Of a stretch of 64,000 bases of DNA, positions 24,909 to 35,252 are shown piece by piece. Position 1 is the first letter of the stretch. Each line of letters opens with the position of its first letter. The stretch spans positions 496,001 through 560,000 of the forward strand of contig JALNQF010000005.1 in the NCBI GenBank assembly GCA_028456385.1, written 5' to 3'. Under the pieces are notes generated by a model. The model ran no database searches and had not been told where the DNA came from. It saw nothing but the letters and a program-made list of their open reading frames with translations. Position numbers and translations under genes: made by a program. Source of the DNA: Ophiosphaerella korrae (lineage: Eukaryota > Ascomycota > Dothideomycetes > Pleosporales > Phaeosphaeriaceae).

Positions 24909-25613
24909 ATGCCGCACATAGCTCCCACAGAAACCATGCACGACCCCATCGCCGACGCAAAAGCCCAAGAAGCAACCCACAACTTCGCCTTTCGCACCGC
25001 AACAGTAGAAGATATACCAGCCCTCCAACAGATGATCAGCGACTCTCTGCGCGCCCTAGGAAAAGGTTACTACACACAAGCCGAACTTGACGGCTCGATC
25101 GGCTATCTCTTCGGGCCCGATACCGTCTTGATCCACGACCAGTAAGTCCTGCACGCAGCATCTATCGCCGCACATTCACATCCTCACAGAACATACTTCA
25201 TCCTCCACCCCGTTGCTGACCCGCTCGTCATCGCCGCCTGTGGCGGCTGGTCGTTCCGCAAAACGCTGTACGGCGGCGATGCCGCGCCGTCGCCCCTGCG
25301 CATGCCCGAGAAACGCGACCCAGCCGTCGACCGCGCGAGCATCCGCGCCATCTTCACGCACCCATCATGGGCGCGCCGCGGCCTCGGAACAATGATGATG
25401 CGGCACTGCGAAGCGCGGGCGCGCGTAGGCAAGAAAGGCGCGGACGGGTCCGTCGTGGTTGGGGGCTTCACGCGGCTCGAAATGGGCGCTACGCTGAGCG
25501 GCGTGGCACTATATGAAAAGTGCGGATACACGCGCAGCGGGCGCGAGGACGTGGTGCAGTGTCCGAATGGCGCGGGCATTGGCATCGTGCACATGGTCAA
25601 GGACTTAGAGTGA
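24909..25613 (+). CDS. GNAT-family N-acetyltransferase
   Basis: Two exons, 24909-25141 and 25190-25613, with a 48-bp intron (GTAAGT...CTCACAG); 218 aa, in frame across the junction (Gln codon split after its second base). N-terminal FRTATVEDIPALQQMISDSL is the first strand and helix of the GNAT fold. Motif A is HPSWARRGLGTMMMRHCEAR, the acetyl-CoA pyrophosphate-binding loop, with Ala at the usual Gln/Arg position. Motif B ends in LYEKCGYTRSGRE. The substrate cannot be told from sequence; small-molecule or toxic-amine acetyltransferases share this layout. GC content of exon 2 is high, unlike the flanks. The gene is probably cytosolic, with no targeting signal seen. Confidence 0.9.
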
Positions 25614-26947
25614 GCACGTGTTAGGCGTGCCGCGCGCCGCTTGGCTGCTGCGGAGATCGATGCGCGGATGACCCGATGGGCTCGGTGCCTGGCCGAGCCT
25701 CGATCTTCAGGGCGCCGGATTGGGGGCTCGCGACACGTTGCCTGATGTAGGCAATTCCGAGCGTGTGGGTGTGTGTCGGGCGTAAGGTTTGAGCTGCTTT
25801 GAGTAAGTAGCCGAGTTCAGATAGCCAAGGCTGCGGTATAAAGCGGAGGTAGTTTCGCGATCTCGGGACTGAATCTATCTCCGGATTTCTATTCTGCTTG
25901 TCTTGTTTGCCAGCCTGGCCGTCACGTTGTCGTCAGATACATCTCATATATTGCTTTTTCGACCTTACAGAACACATGTCCGATCCAAAAGCCGCGGCGC
26001 TGTCGAGTGCTGTTGTCATTATTACCGTTCCTACAGGTACATGACAAGCTGGTCTTGCTTTGAAAGCTCAAGTCATCCATCATTCTGGCCCCCACAACAT
26101 CAAGTCTTTTGTGCAGGGGAAGTTGTCATTCGAGGACAGTTCCACGAACCGAAAATATATGGATTGGATAGGAGAGATTCAAGAGGACAGGGTGTGAGAT
26201 GTACTATCATATCAATAAGGAAGAATAGAAGACCTACGATATCCATCGCGTTAAAAACAATCGTACTTCACATCATATCGGTGGCACATTGTTCATCTTG
26301 AGGAAAGTCATTTGGGTATCTAACTAGAAGCTCAAAGCAAAGAGAAAGAATATTCAAAAGAAAAAAACAAAAACCTCGAGTTTCCATCCGTTCATGCTTG
26401 CACCATGCTCAAATAATGCCATTCAGAGAGTTTGGCAAAGTATAAAGTTGGTAGCCAGAATCGAAGTCAACAGTGTTCGCACCCACATCCGCTATTACTC
26501 GGTGAGTGTTGTACACGGAGCGTCTATTACCGCAGAGGCGGCCCATCCTGAAGAGTATGTAAAGTAATTCCAAGTTACAGGGTCGTATCCAGAAGTCGTC
26601 TGCATCCGATCCTGCCTTGCTCTAGGTCTGGTGCAACGAAATTGGAAAAAGGTGTCGAGAAGAGGTCCTCAGGGAACCATGTAGGCGGTATGAGGGAAAC
26701 AGCAGAGCATTCATGTGAAAATATAGTGCAAGATGCGCGCAAAAACTCCAAGTTGTCGCAGTAGATGTAATGACATTTGCTCGCTAGCAGTGGCAAGAGC
26801 TAATTACCAAATCTCGGCGTTGAACGATGAGCCGAATCGATGCGTTTTCAAAAAAGCAGAGAAATTGTCCGGGTTGTGTGAGGATCGTAATTGACCGCGA
26901 TGTATCCGTTGGAAAGAAGCGCAGTCTGGTGGGGGTCTAGGAGAGAA
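25614..26947. other. Intergenic region, no supported gene
   Basis: A plus-strand open frame at 25903-26301 begins with TTG, lacks a good ATG and shows no motif. The right half is the 3' flank of the minus-strand gene ending at 26948. Confidence 0.5.
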
Positions 26948-27970
26948 TCAGGTCATGGAAAGTTCGTCCATGGCCTTCTCTAGGTCCTGGCTCCATAGAT
27001 ACTTCTTCTCCTCTTCAATGTCGTAATCGACGGGAAGGTATACGTCCTCCATTGTGGGGATGCGAGCAACCTGGTCCATGGGGTACTGCTCGACACAAGA
27101 CAGTTGGTTCCATGGAAAGCCTGGAACACCCAACTCGCGAGGCAGAGGCAAGAAACGGCCAACGTTCGTCTTGGCTCGGTCGTCTCCCTCCCACTTCATC
27201 TCGGCTGGTGAAGGCCATGGAGAAATCTCGGCCTTTCCGTTCTTCCAGTCATCACACCAAATTGTGGGCTCACCAAGAACGCGGCTCAGGTTTCCATGCT
27301 GATCAAAATTTCCATTTATCCCCCATTTCTTAAAATTTTTCTGTGTTTCCTCTGGTATAGGTGGTGGGCGAGAGGCGAGAGCGTTCACTTTTGCCTTGAC
27401 TTTGTTTGCAAGCTGGATGGCCTGGGACGCGACCATGGCTTCGCGATGCGCAATGTAGTCGGGGTAGCTCCATTGAGCGACCTCCGACTTCTTGAACTGA
27501 CGGCGCATGGAATTGCGGATGATCATGAAGTCCTGCATGGTTTGCGCATCTGGAGAAATCCACTTGTTTGAGTTTCGGTAGCTTCCTCCTCCCCTACGTC
27601 TGTTGCTGAATGGACTCTCAGTGCGAAAGTTGACATCCTTGCGAACATAGTCATTCGACGAATTGCTCAGGCGGTTAGGGTCTCTGCGACTCTGTACGCC
27701 CCTCTGGTAAGGTGTTGTGTACCGCGCAACACCGTTCCTGGTGAAAGCCGACTCGTTGTCAATGGCCAGTCTGTCGAAATTTAGGCTATCAAGGCTGAAA
27801 GGGCTGCTAAGTGAAGGAGCTTTTGCAGCATTTGAGCGAACGCCGGGACTCCCCACTTCATTTAGGGTCTCGCCACTGCTCTCGGAGTCTAGTGAGATGC
27901 CGCTGAACGCCTCCTCACAAACGGAGTCAAGACCATTCCCACCATTCCGTACGTCAAAACTTTCCGCCAT
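26948..27970 (-). CDS. Conserved-looking hypothetical protein, 340 aa
   Basis: Uninterrupted frame of 340 aa from ATG at 27970; an in-frame TAG lies upstream, so the start is secure. Residues 1-90 are Ser/Gly/Asn-rich and probably disordered. Residues 90-140 are Arg-rich (SNRRRGGGSYRNSNKW). Then comes a likely helical core (TMQDFMIIRNSMRRQFKKSE, YIAHREAMVASQAIQLANKV). A Trp/Pro-rich C-terminal part (EISPWPSPAEMKWEGDDR, LPLPRELGVPGFPW) follows, with an acidic helix at the end. There is no signal peptide or transmembrane helix. I do not recognise the family; the basic disordered part suggests nucleic-acid or chromatin contact, which is only a guess. The upstream leader seems to contain three introns (see 28137-28495). 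Confidence 0.8.
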   Translation of the reverse strand: MAESFDVRNGGNGLDSVCEEAFSGISLDSESSGETLNEVGSPGVRSNAAKAPSLSSPFSLDSLNFDRLAIDNESAFTRNGVARYTTPYQRGVQSRRDPNRLSNSSNDYVRKDVNFRTESPFSNRRRGGGSYRNSNKWISPDAQTMQDFMIIRNSMRRQFKKSEVAQWSYPDYIAHREAMVASQAIQLANKVKAKVNALASRPPPIPEETQKNFKKWGINGNFDQHGNLSRVLGEPTIWCDDWKNGKAEISPWPSPAEMKWEGDDRAKTNVGRFLPLPRELGVPGFPWNQLSCVEQYPMDQVARIPTMEDVYLPVDYDIEEEKKYLWSQDLEKAMDELSMT

Positions 27971-28136
27971 TGATCTGATGCTTGTAGTGTTCGAAGTAGA
28001 ATTGATAGAGGTGTGAGTGCTAAAGAGACTATATCTCTAGGTTTGCGTTGGGAGACTGAGAATGCCCGTGGGATGTCAGTGTGTGTGATGAGTTCCCAAC
28101 TGCGGTCGTTGTAGCTATGCAATACCGTCAAGTATA

Positions 28137-28495
28137 CTGTACACTGTGTCAGTCACTGCTCCAAAGAGATGCTTACCGAACGGGATAGCGCCACGCCTGA
28201 TCAATATTAGGAGTAGACAAGATGAGAGAACCACATTAAATGTTGTCTGTGAGCCAATGAGGTGTGAGAGCCTTTTTGTCACCGCCTCCGCGCATCGGCC
28301 AGGCTTTGGCTAGAACAACGAAACAGTGACGACATACCTGTGACCTGATGCTTTGGATGTAATGCTTGTGCACAATTAGATGTGGCAGTTATACTAAATG
28401 AACAAGTATTAGCGACGCTTGGATGAAAAGAATATCCGCATCGGTGTGAGTGCTGAGGTGAACAAACATGCTTGATCGAACAGACAGTACTCACG
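28137..28495 (-). other. Probable spliced 5' leader of the 340-aa gene, three introns
   Basis: On the minus strand three donor-acceptor pairs line up before the ATG at 27970: a GTGAGT donor near 28495 with acceptor CATTTAG and a CTAATAC branch site; a GTATGT donor near 28336 with acceptor GATCAG; then a roughly 20-nt exon and a GTAAGC donor at 28176 with acceptor GTACAG near 28137. The signals are seen directly; use as leader introns is inference. Confidence 0.35.
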
Positions 28496-30938
28496 GATAT
28501 TGAGGGTGCAAAGAGCGGAGAAAGTGGATCGAATGTGTTGATTATACCTTGTTAGAAGCAATAGCTATTCAAGGTCAACCAGGCTTCTGATTATTGTTGG
28601 TTGAGGAGAAGAGGAATCCAGGTGGCTTCAGGTTATTTTTATAGTCGTTCTGGAGCTAGGATACGGCGTCGCGAAGAAGGTGATTCCTGTCGCTGAGTGA
28701 AGCGGTGAGCCTCGCCGCTGAGAGTGAGAATGACGACTATTGTGCGGTACGAAAGCGGTATGAGGTTGGATATCATAGGCCTATATAGGTAATTGTGAGT
28801 CTCAAAAGGTTCCTTAAAACAGTGTTTGCGCTGTGAAAATGGCTGAACGAGTTCCGCTAAGGCACGCGCGACTTTGATATAATGAATTACGAAACTGGTC
28901 CAGAGGCGATGAGAGGTTGATCAACAACAGAGAGGGCGTGGCGTAGAAGTCCATATATAGAGGAGAGTTGGGGACAAGAGTGAATTGAATAGGCTCCAAA
29001 GATCTACGGCGGGGTCGGGTGAAGCTATCGTGATCGGGCACGGCTAGGAGCTCGGGGCTCCAAGGTAACAGGCACAGAGGACCACATTCACCCCCCTAAT
29101 GACCGTCTTTCCAACTATGCCTCGGCCACGACAGTCTCGATAATATCTTTTGAAAAGGAATGAAGACCTGCAGGCAAGCAGCGACCAGCGCTGTCTAGCC
29201 TGCACCGAAGAATAATGACTCTAGAAGGAGATATAGTAAAAGGTAGGCGACAATGAGATGATGAGATGACGGAGTGTGAAAGGAGGGAGAATATGGCAAA
29301 GTCAACGTGAACGACTTCCTTCCATACGGGAACTAGCAGGTACATGTTTTGAAGTTACGTGAGGTAGGTATGTCGAACGCCGCTGCACAATACCGAGCTC
29401 AGTTCACTGTGACGTGACAGTATTCACAGTTGAAGCCATCAGGGGACGTATACCCTAATTATCACGGATAGCCACTTGGAATTATATATTCCATTAGTGT
29501 GCATTCTATGCCAACACGGGTAGAAAACGTCACCCAGGACGAGAATGCATATCCATGGTACCGGCAACAATAGAGAAGTCACAGCTTATAAGCGTGCGCA
29601 GGCTTGTGGAGATGTATGACATGCAGCGGCTTATACAAACTTGGTCTTGAGAAGAATTGCGAAGATTTTACAGAGCAAAGCATGTTGAAAAGAGAGAAGG
29701 TATGCCTCATGTGTAGCTGAGCAGACTGAGTGAGGTTGAGATGAACATGGTACGTGCTTGATTGTTTGAGGCTCTGTAACCGCTCGACTCATGATTGGAC
29801 TAGAGCAAGTGAGCTTGGGCCTCCTTCCCACAAACCCACATGGGCGCTACGCCGCAGCCACGGCAGCCGCACCATGTCCAGTATGGCTTCGACAGCTTCA
29901 GAAATAGACACGGAACAACACAGGTTTGCAACAGATCCAAAGGAAATGAGGATGCGGTCGCAATGCTGTTTTTCTACGCACTGAGTGCATGTGCAAGCGG
30001 TGTTGTGTTTAGCGAGGCTTGATACACCACCACCCCGGAGAATGACGTGCGGGTACAGCAAAAATCAAGGCACGGCGGCGCCACACGTAAGCCTACAAAA
30101 GGGTCGCGTCATGCATTCTCAGTGCTTTGAGCACCTCCTCTGCCAGCGACCGACACCCAGAGGCTGTGTTCCCTTGTGCCCGACATCATACCCTACTCCG
30201 TCCTAACTGTCAACGTCACGAGGCACGCAGGTCGTAAGATCTGACAGTTTCGCGCGTCGACAACGGTTGGAGGCCAATGGGCGCAGGCCGTGGAACATAG
30301 GACACCCGCTCAGACAACTTGCGACGCCCGCTTGGGGATACAGCGGCTCAAAATAACATTTGCTACCAGGCAATCGCCTTCTAGCGTGTTGTTTGGCCTT
30401 CCCCAGCCCGACTACCTCACAAGCTAACGATTGGTCGGGAGTGGCTTGCTCCATTTCCAAGGGCGCTTATCTGGGCCACCACCACATCCGAGATCGCGTG
30501 TCCAAACTAGAGCTTCAACGACTGGATGCGCTACTGAAACAATCAGGTCGTGCGGGCCTATCCTTTGGGTACCATTGGTACCTTGCAGGCGGCCTGCAAC
30601 TGGTCCTCGCTTTCTCGCGGTACGTAGTTCGTTTGCTATTATTTGCTATTGTTATGTCATTGTGTAGATATTCACGCATCCGCCCACCACTCTTCTTCAC
30701 CTTGCATATTCACATCCTTTTTCTTTATTGCATTGTGCGGAGCATTGGGATTTCCTATTGTTGATTTATTCTCTTCGTTTGTAAATTCGCGTAATCATTT
30801 TCTTATATTCGCATTATCTCTGGCAGATATCCCTCCGCTCTTGAGTCTTCTTAGCCTTTGACTCAGTTAGCAACTACTCGACCCGCACTACATCTAACAC
30901 GCCTACCAGACCGTGTTTCATAGCCGTCCATCTCCACG
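28496..30938. other. Long intergenic region between divergent genes
   Basis: About 2.4 kb holding the promoter of the minus-strand hypothetical gene and, on the right, a pyrimidine-rich stretch (about 30640-30930) before PRM1 that probably includes its leader. Many short open frames occur on both strands, none with motif support. I found no tRNA A/B-box pair by eye. Confidence 0.45.
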
Positions 30939-33173
30939 ATGGCTTCCTCTACGTACCAACAGCAACCCTTCCCTGCTGTGCCTCCATCTATGTCCGCTGG
31001 CGAGCATGAGATGCGAGACTACCACGCACCACAAGATGCACCACGACCTTCAATAAACCAGACACCAGACTTCAAACCATATCTTGGTCTTCGAGCTAGG
31101 CTCTCGCAGATATGGATCAACCGCTGGACTATTCTCTTACTCCTCGTACTCGTACGACTACTTATTGCTATTGCAAGCACCGACGCGAGCCTCGTTTCTG
31201 CACGCCGAGAAGCTCTCAGTGCTTGCACCCAAGTCGAAAAAATTGGCAGCTCCATGGCCTCCATGCCACACTACATGTCCAAGGGCCTTAACGAAATGAC
31301 TGCTTCTGGCGTTGACAAGGCCGTCAACGGCCTGATGAAGATGTTGGAAATGAGTGTTACTGGTATTGAAGAAATCATCATCTTCGTCATTCACATGATG
31401 ACTAGCACCTACCTCTGCCTCATTACACTTGCCGTCAGCGGCAGCCTGCACGCGGCTGTCGAACTCGGCACCGAGATCAACAAGAAGCTCAACGAAACCA
31501 TCGGCGACGTCACTAAGGACATCAGCTCATCCGTCAAGTCTGTCACCGACGGTATCAACTCTATTATGGGGAAGATCAACTTCAACATCGGCGGTCTTAA
31601 GAAACCCGAAATCAACCTAGACCAGCAAATGGACAAACTCAAAGGACTCCAGCTTCCTCCTGAGATGCAGCAAAGCCTTCAGAAACTCAATAACTCGATC
31701 CCAACATTTACTGAGGTGCAGAACTTCACTGACAACATCATTCGCACCCCGTTTGAGGAAGTAAAAAAGCTCATCAGAGGCATGGATAAGTTTGAGTTTA
31801 ATCGAACCGCTCTTCCTATTCCCCAAAAGGAGTCACTTAGCTTCTGTTCCGAAGGCAACACAATCAACGACTTCTTTGATGGCCTCATCAAATTGGCCTA
31901 CAACGCGCGCAAGATTGCTCTTGGCGTGCTCATCGTTGCTGCTATCCTTGTTTGCGTCCCCATGGCATGGTTGGAAACCCGCCGCTACCGAAGAATGCAA
32001 GAACGTGTCTCTCTTTTAGGAGAGGGTCACGATGGCATGGATGTCGTGTATCTCGCGTCCCGCCCCACTTCTTCTACTATCGGCCTGTGGTTCGGTAGGC
32101 GATTTGGCTCAGCGCGTCGACAAGCCGTTATCCGCTGGGCATGGGCCTACGCAACTTCCGTCCCCATGCTTTTCCTCCTGTCCCTTGGTCTCGCCGGTCT
32201 CTTCGCTTGCCTCTGTCAATACCTCCTCCTCAAAGCTATTGAAGACAAAACGCCCGAGCTCACTCAACAGGTTGCTGGCTTCGCCGAAAAGGTTGTTAAA
32301 TCGCTTGACAATGCTTCCATGTCCTGGTCGAAGGGCGTGAACGGCGCCGTCGACAAACTGGACAACAAGATTAATGACGACATCTTTGGTTGGGTGAACG
32401 TCAGCACAACGGCGGTCAACAACACACTCAATGGCTTTGTCAATGAGATGAGCAAGACTCTCAACGCCACATTCGGAGGAACCCCGCTAAACGACCCCAT
32501 CAAGGAAGTGCTCAACTGCTTGATTGGCCTCAAGATCGCTGGCATCCAAAAAGGCCTGACCTGGGTTCAAGAAAACGCCCATGTTTCATTCCCTGGCGTT
32601 GCGAACAACACGTTCTCTCTAGGAGCCCTATCCCAGAAGAGCGGATCCGATTCAGCTGCCGAGCTCCTTGCCGATCCTAATGGCAAGGCCAAGGACGAAA
32701 TCACCGAAGCTGTAAACCACGTTATCGAGAAGCTTATGAGTGGCATTCGAACCGAAGCACTCATCTCCACCGCACTCATCCTCATCTGGCTCTTCGTTTC
32801 TATCGGTGGTTACGTGTATGCTGCAACCCAACTATTTCGTCGCAATGGCCCCTATGCCGCGCGTGCCTACGCCCTGGATCCCACAGCCAACAATGAACCC
32901 AAGCAAGAAACTTACGAGGGCGCTGCGCCACCTTCCTATGTCGCCAACGACTACAACGTCAACAAAGCCGCACCTTACACGCTCGAGCGTCGCCCATTCC
33001 CAACCTTCGGCGCTGAACCCGAGTCAGAAAAGGTCGGCCAAGTAGGAGCGCATCCAGTCACCTCGTCTTCCCGTCCAGGTCACCTCCGAGCAAGCAGCCA
33101 TGGCCAATTAGCTGACCCCTCCCCTCTCGACGACCGAGCAAACCCCTTTTCCGACTACCCACGAGAAAAGTAG
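30939..33173 (+). CDS. PRM1: Plasma membrane fusion protein Prm1
   Basis: Intronless, 744 aa. The hydrophobic segments fit Prm1: about 62-80 (WTILLLLVLVRLLIAIA), 145-170, 324-344 (IALGVLIVAAILVCVPMAW), 407-432 and 606-631 (ALISTALILIWLFVSIGGYV). Between them lie two extracellular loops with amphipathic helices and several N-x-S/T sites; the first loop carries the family segment LPIPQKESLSFC. The N terminus is short and cytosolic; the C-terminal about 110 residues are Pro/Ser-rich with PPSY motifs, as usual. Role in the family: stabilises or assists plasma-membrane fusion during mating and hyphal/conidial fusion. The start ATG follows a pyrimidine-rich leader. The region downstream to 34440 has no gene. 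Confidence 0.95.
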   Translation: MASSTYQQQPFPAVPPSMSAGEHEMRDYHAPQDAPRPSINQTPDFKPYLGLRARLSQIWINRWTILLLLVLVRLLIAIASTDASLVSARREALSACTQVEKIGSSMASMPHYMSKGLNEMTASGVDKAVNGLMKMLEMSVTGIEEIIIFVIHMMTSTYLCLITLAVSGSLHAAVELGTEINKKLNETIGDVTKDISSSVKSVTDGINSIMGKINFNIGGLKKPEINLDQQMDKLKGLQLPPEMQQSLQKLNNSIPTFTEVQNFTDNIIRTPFEEVKKLIRGMDKFEFNRTALPIPQKESLSFCSEGNTINDFFDGLIKLAYNARKIALGVLIVAAILVCVPMAWLETRRYRRMQERVSLLGEGHDGMDVVYLASRPTSSTIGLWFGRRFGSARRQAVIRWAWAYATSVPMLFLLSLGLAGLFACLCQYLLLKAIEDKTPELTQQVAGFAEKVVKSLDNASMSWSKGVNGAVDKLDNKINDDIFGWVNVSTTAVNNTLNGFVNEMSKTLNATFGGTPLNDPIKEVLNCLIGLKIAGIQKGLTWVQENAHVSFPGVANNTFSLGALSQKSGSDSAAELLADPNGKAKDEITEAVNHVIEKLMSGIRTEALISTALILIWLFVSIGGYVYAATQLFRRNGPYAARAYALDPTANNEPKQETYEGAAPPSYVANDYNVNKAAPYTLERRPFPTFGAEPESEKVGQVGAHPVTSSSRPGHLRASSHGQLADPSPLDDRANPFSDYPREK

Positions 33174-34440
33174 AATTTTCCGCCCTGATCCATTGTCGAT
33201 GATCCGCCGCCCATCACCTGACCTTTCGGCTTGCCTTCTGAGTCTCCCGACAGAACGCGGATCGCCTAATCGACTGCGATGAGCCGTAATTGCTCAGCGC
33301 CGAACCTTGGATTTCTTTGAAGTTTTAGTTTCTTCCATGATGACGCGATTACGCTCTCTGGAGAGACGCGCATTTCACCGCGTTGATGGCGGCCCCTACC
33401 CCTCCGCGATTGCGTTTTGGTGCTATACATTTCACTTTGCATAATACCCCCAATGTATATCTGTGTTTTTGTTTGCGTTATGCTCTGCCTTGTGTGCGCA
33501 TAAAAAGGATTGATTCCCCCTATCCCTTGTTCCTGTTTTGAAGATGAAGGCAAATCATGCTGTAGGCGATACAAGTCACATTTTTCCTATCTAGTTTCGA
33601 AAGATTGGATCTATTCTTACGCCTGTTTTTCTTTCATTGATAAGGTTGTGTAATCTCTTTTGGTATGTCTGTTCCCGAGGTCCCTTACGCCCGATCTTCC
33701 TCGCCGCCCTCCTTTTTCTTCGTTTCCCTTCTACTGCACCACTTTGAGCGCTGCATCACCCTGAGCCCGCCTCGCCGTGGCTTGCCCGCCTGGCCGCCTT
33801 AAGGTGACCCTCTGGTGTTGTTGTAGTCAAGGACGCAACGAGATCTAGGCCTGTGTGCTGTGATAGAACCGGCAATATGTGGACATGTCTCGCTCATTCG
33901 CCACACCCTTACAACCTCCATAACTCACTGGCCCTTCTTGGATGTATCGCAAGACCCTGCCGTGGCTGTTGCTGGGGGAGTGTTGGACGGGCTGTGTTGC
34001 TGATCGATAACAAGCGTTCTGTCTTTCCTCCTTGTCTCTTATTCTTTGTTTCATGCGCGGACTGAGCGAAGGATCATGGCAAGTCCACTTGAGTTGAAAG
34101 TCGACATATTTGTGTTTGAGTACGGCTGGTTGAAGCAATCCTCGTCACTTTGATGTTGGGTTGGTATTTGCGCGCTTGTCGCGCCGTTTGAGTTGATCCT
34201 GTGGCGCTTGCGCCCGGGGATAGTACGAACATTCATTTAAGTGTGATGGTGGTGCCGATGGTCCTGGTGTGGGCATTGGACCTATTCGAGTGGAATAAAA
34301 GGGGAGAGAGATGGTCTTTGTCCAAATTGTATTGCGTTTGCAAGACTGTCAATAGCAAATTGAAGAATGCTCCCCAATATCTGTACAACACCACGCTCCT
34401 TAGCCCCAGAATCCAATTTGATCCCCTTTGTATGTGTAAT
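33174..34440. other. Intergenic region between converging PRM1 and APQ12
   Basis: 3' flanks of two converging genes. No coding sequence is supported. The open frame at 34201-34857 on the plus strand is an antisense shadow of APQ12. Confidence 0.5.
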
Positions 34441-34977
34441 TTATCGCCATCCTTTCCGCTTCCGCTCCGCGTTTATCCGGATCTGTGCTCTGTCTTGCTG
34501 CTGGAAGCTTTTTACTTCTTGGCTGTACTTCTCATACTCACCGCTCCAGTGTTCTACCATCTCGCCCACATCTTCCATGAATCCGTCCACGCCACGACTC
34601 CAAATCCAAGTGCCCAGCACCAGAAGGCCGCCCCAAAGGACAAGGCGAATCGCCATGTTGATCCAGAACAACACAGCGCGATACATCATGTCCAGGATCT
34701 TGAGCGAGATGAAAAAGATGGCGAGCACCGCGAGAATACTGGCGACATCGGGTTGTGTGATGAGTCGCGTGACAAGCGGCGAGAGGTGGTTTTGGAGTGT
34801 GCGCGTGAGGCCGAGACCGGTGCTGAGGAGGGTAAGAAGTGGACTTGCGAGGGATGAGGGCAGAAGACGGGGGAGAAGGGACGCGTAGTCTGGGACGTAT
34901 TAGCTCACTGTGTAGGGATGCATAAAGAGAAGAGTGGCGTGGGTGAACGTGCCTTGTATAAGGTCCATGAAGTCCAT
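34441..34977 (-). CDS. APQ12: Nuclear pore assembly and biogenesis protein Apq12, with GC-AG intron
   Basis: Two exons, 34977-34953 and 34889-34441, total 474 nt and 157 aa. The intron (34890-34952, 63 bp) starts GCACGT after CAAG and ends CCCAG, with a GCTAATAC branch site 12 nt before the end. No GT donor gives a sensible join, and the GC donor keeps the frame (MDFMDLIQ joined to DYASLLPRLL). The core is the two-helix hairpin AIFFISLKILDMMYRAVLFW and MAIRLVLWGGLLVLGTWIW, followed by an amphipathic helix (VDGFMEDVGEMVEHWSGEYE), the known order for Apq12. Role: nuclear-envelope/ER membrane protein affecting membrane lipid balance and nuclear pore assembly. It is divergent from VPS39 across 275 bp. 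Confidence 0.9.
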
Positions 34978-35252
34978 AATGTGTGGTCTATCTGATATGT
35001 GGTTGAATGTATGTTCACTGTCCGGCGGATGGCGGTGAGATCAATTGTTTTGTGGGAGATGCTTTGTCAAGTTTGCTGTCATTGTGCTGGGGTCTGCTTG
35101 CACGTGGCAGGGAGCTAGGGCCTTGTCCGCTGCATGGCGATGACCTCCAAGCTCAACCATGGATCACCCGCATGGAGCTCTCGTTGCGCGCAGCAACGTC
35201 GCACAGCGAATAACACATGCTCAGATGATTTTAGGAGAGGGGACTTTTCACC
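34978..35252. promoter_or_regulatory. Shared divergent promoter APQ12/VPS39
   Basis: The 275 bp between the two start codons must hold both promoters and leaders. No TATA box is evident. Confidence 0.55.

Noticed and set aside
25903..26301. 132-aa plus-strand open frame
   Set aside because: Starts only at TTG, has no recognisable domain and no codon bias like its neighbours.
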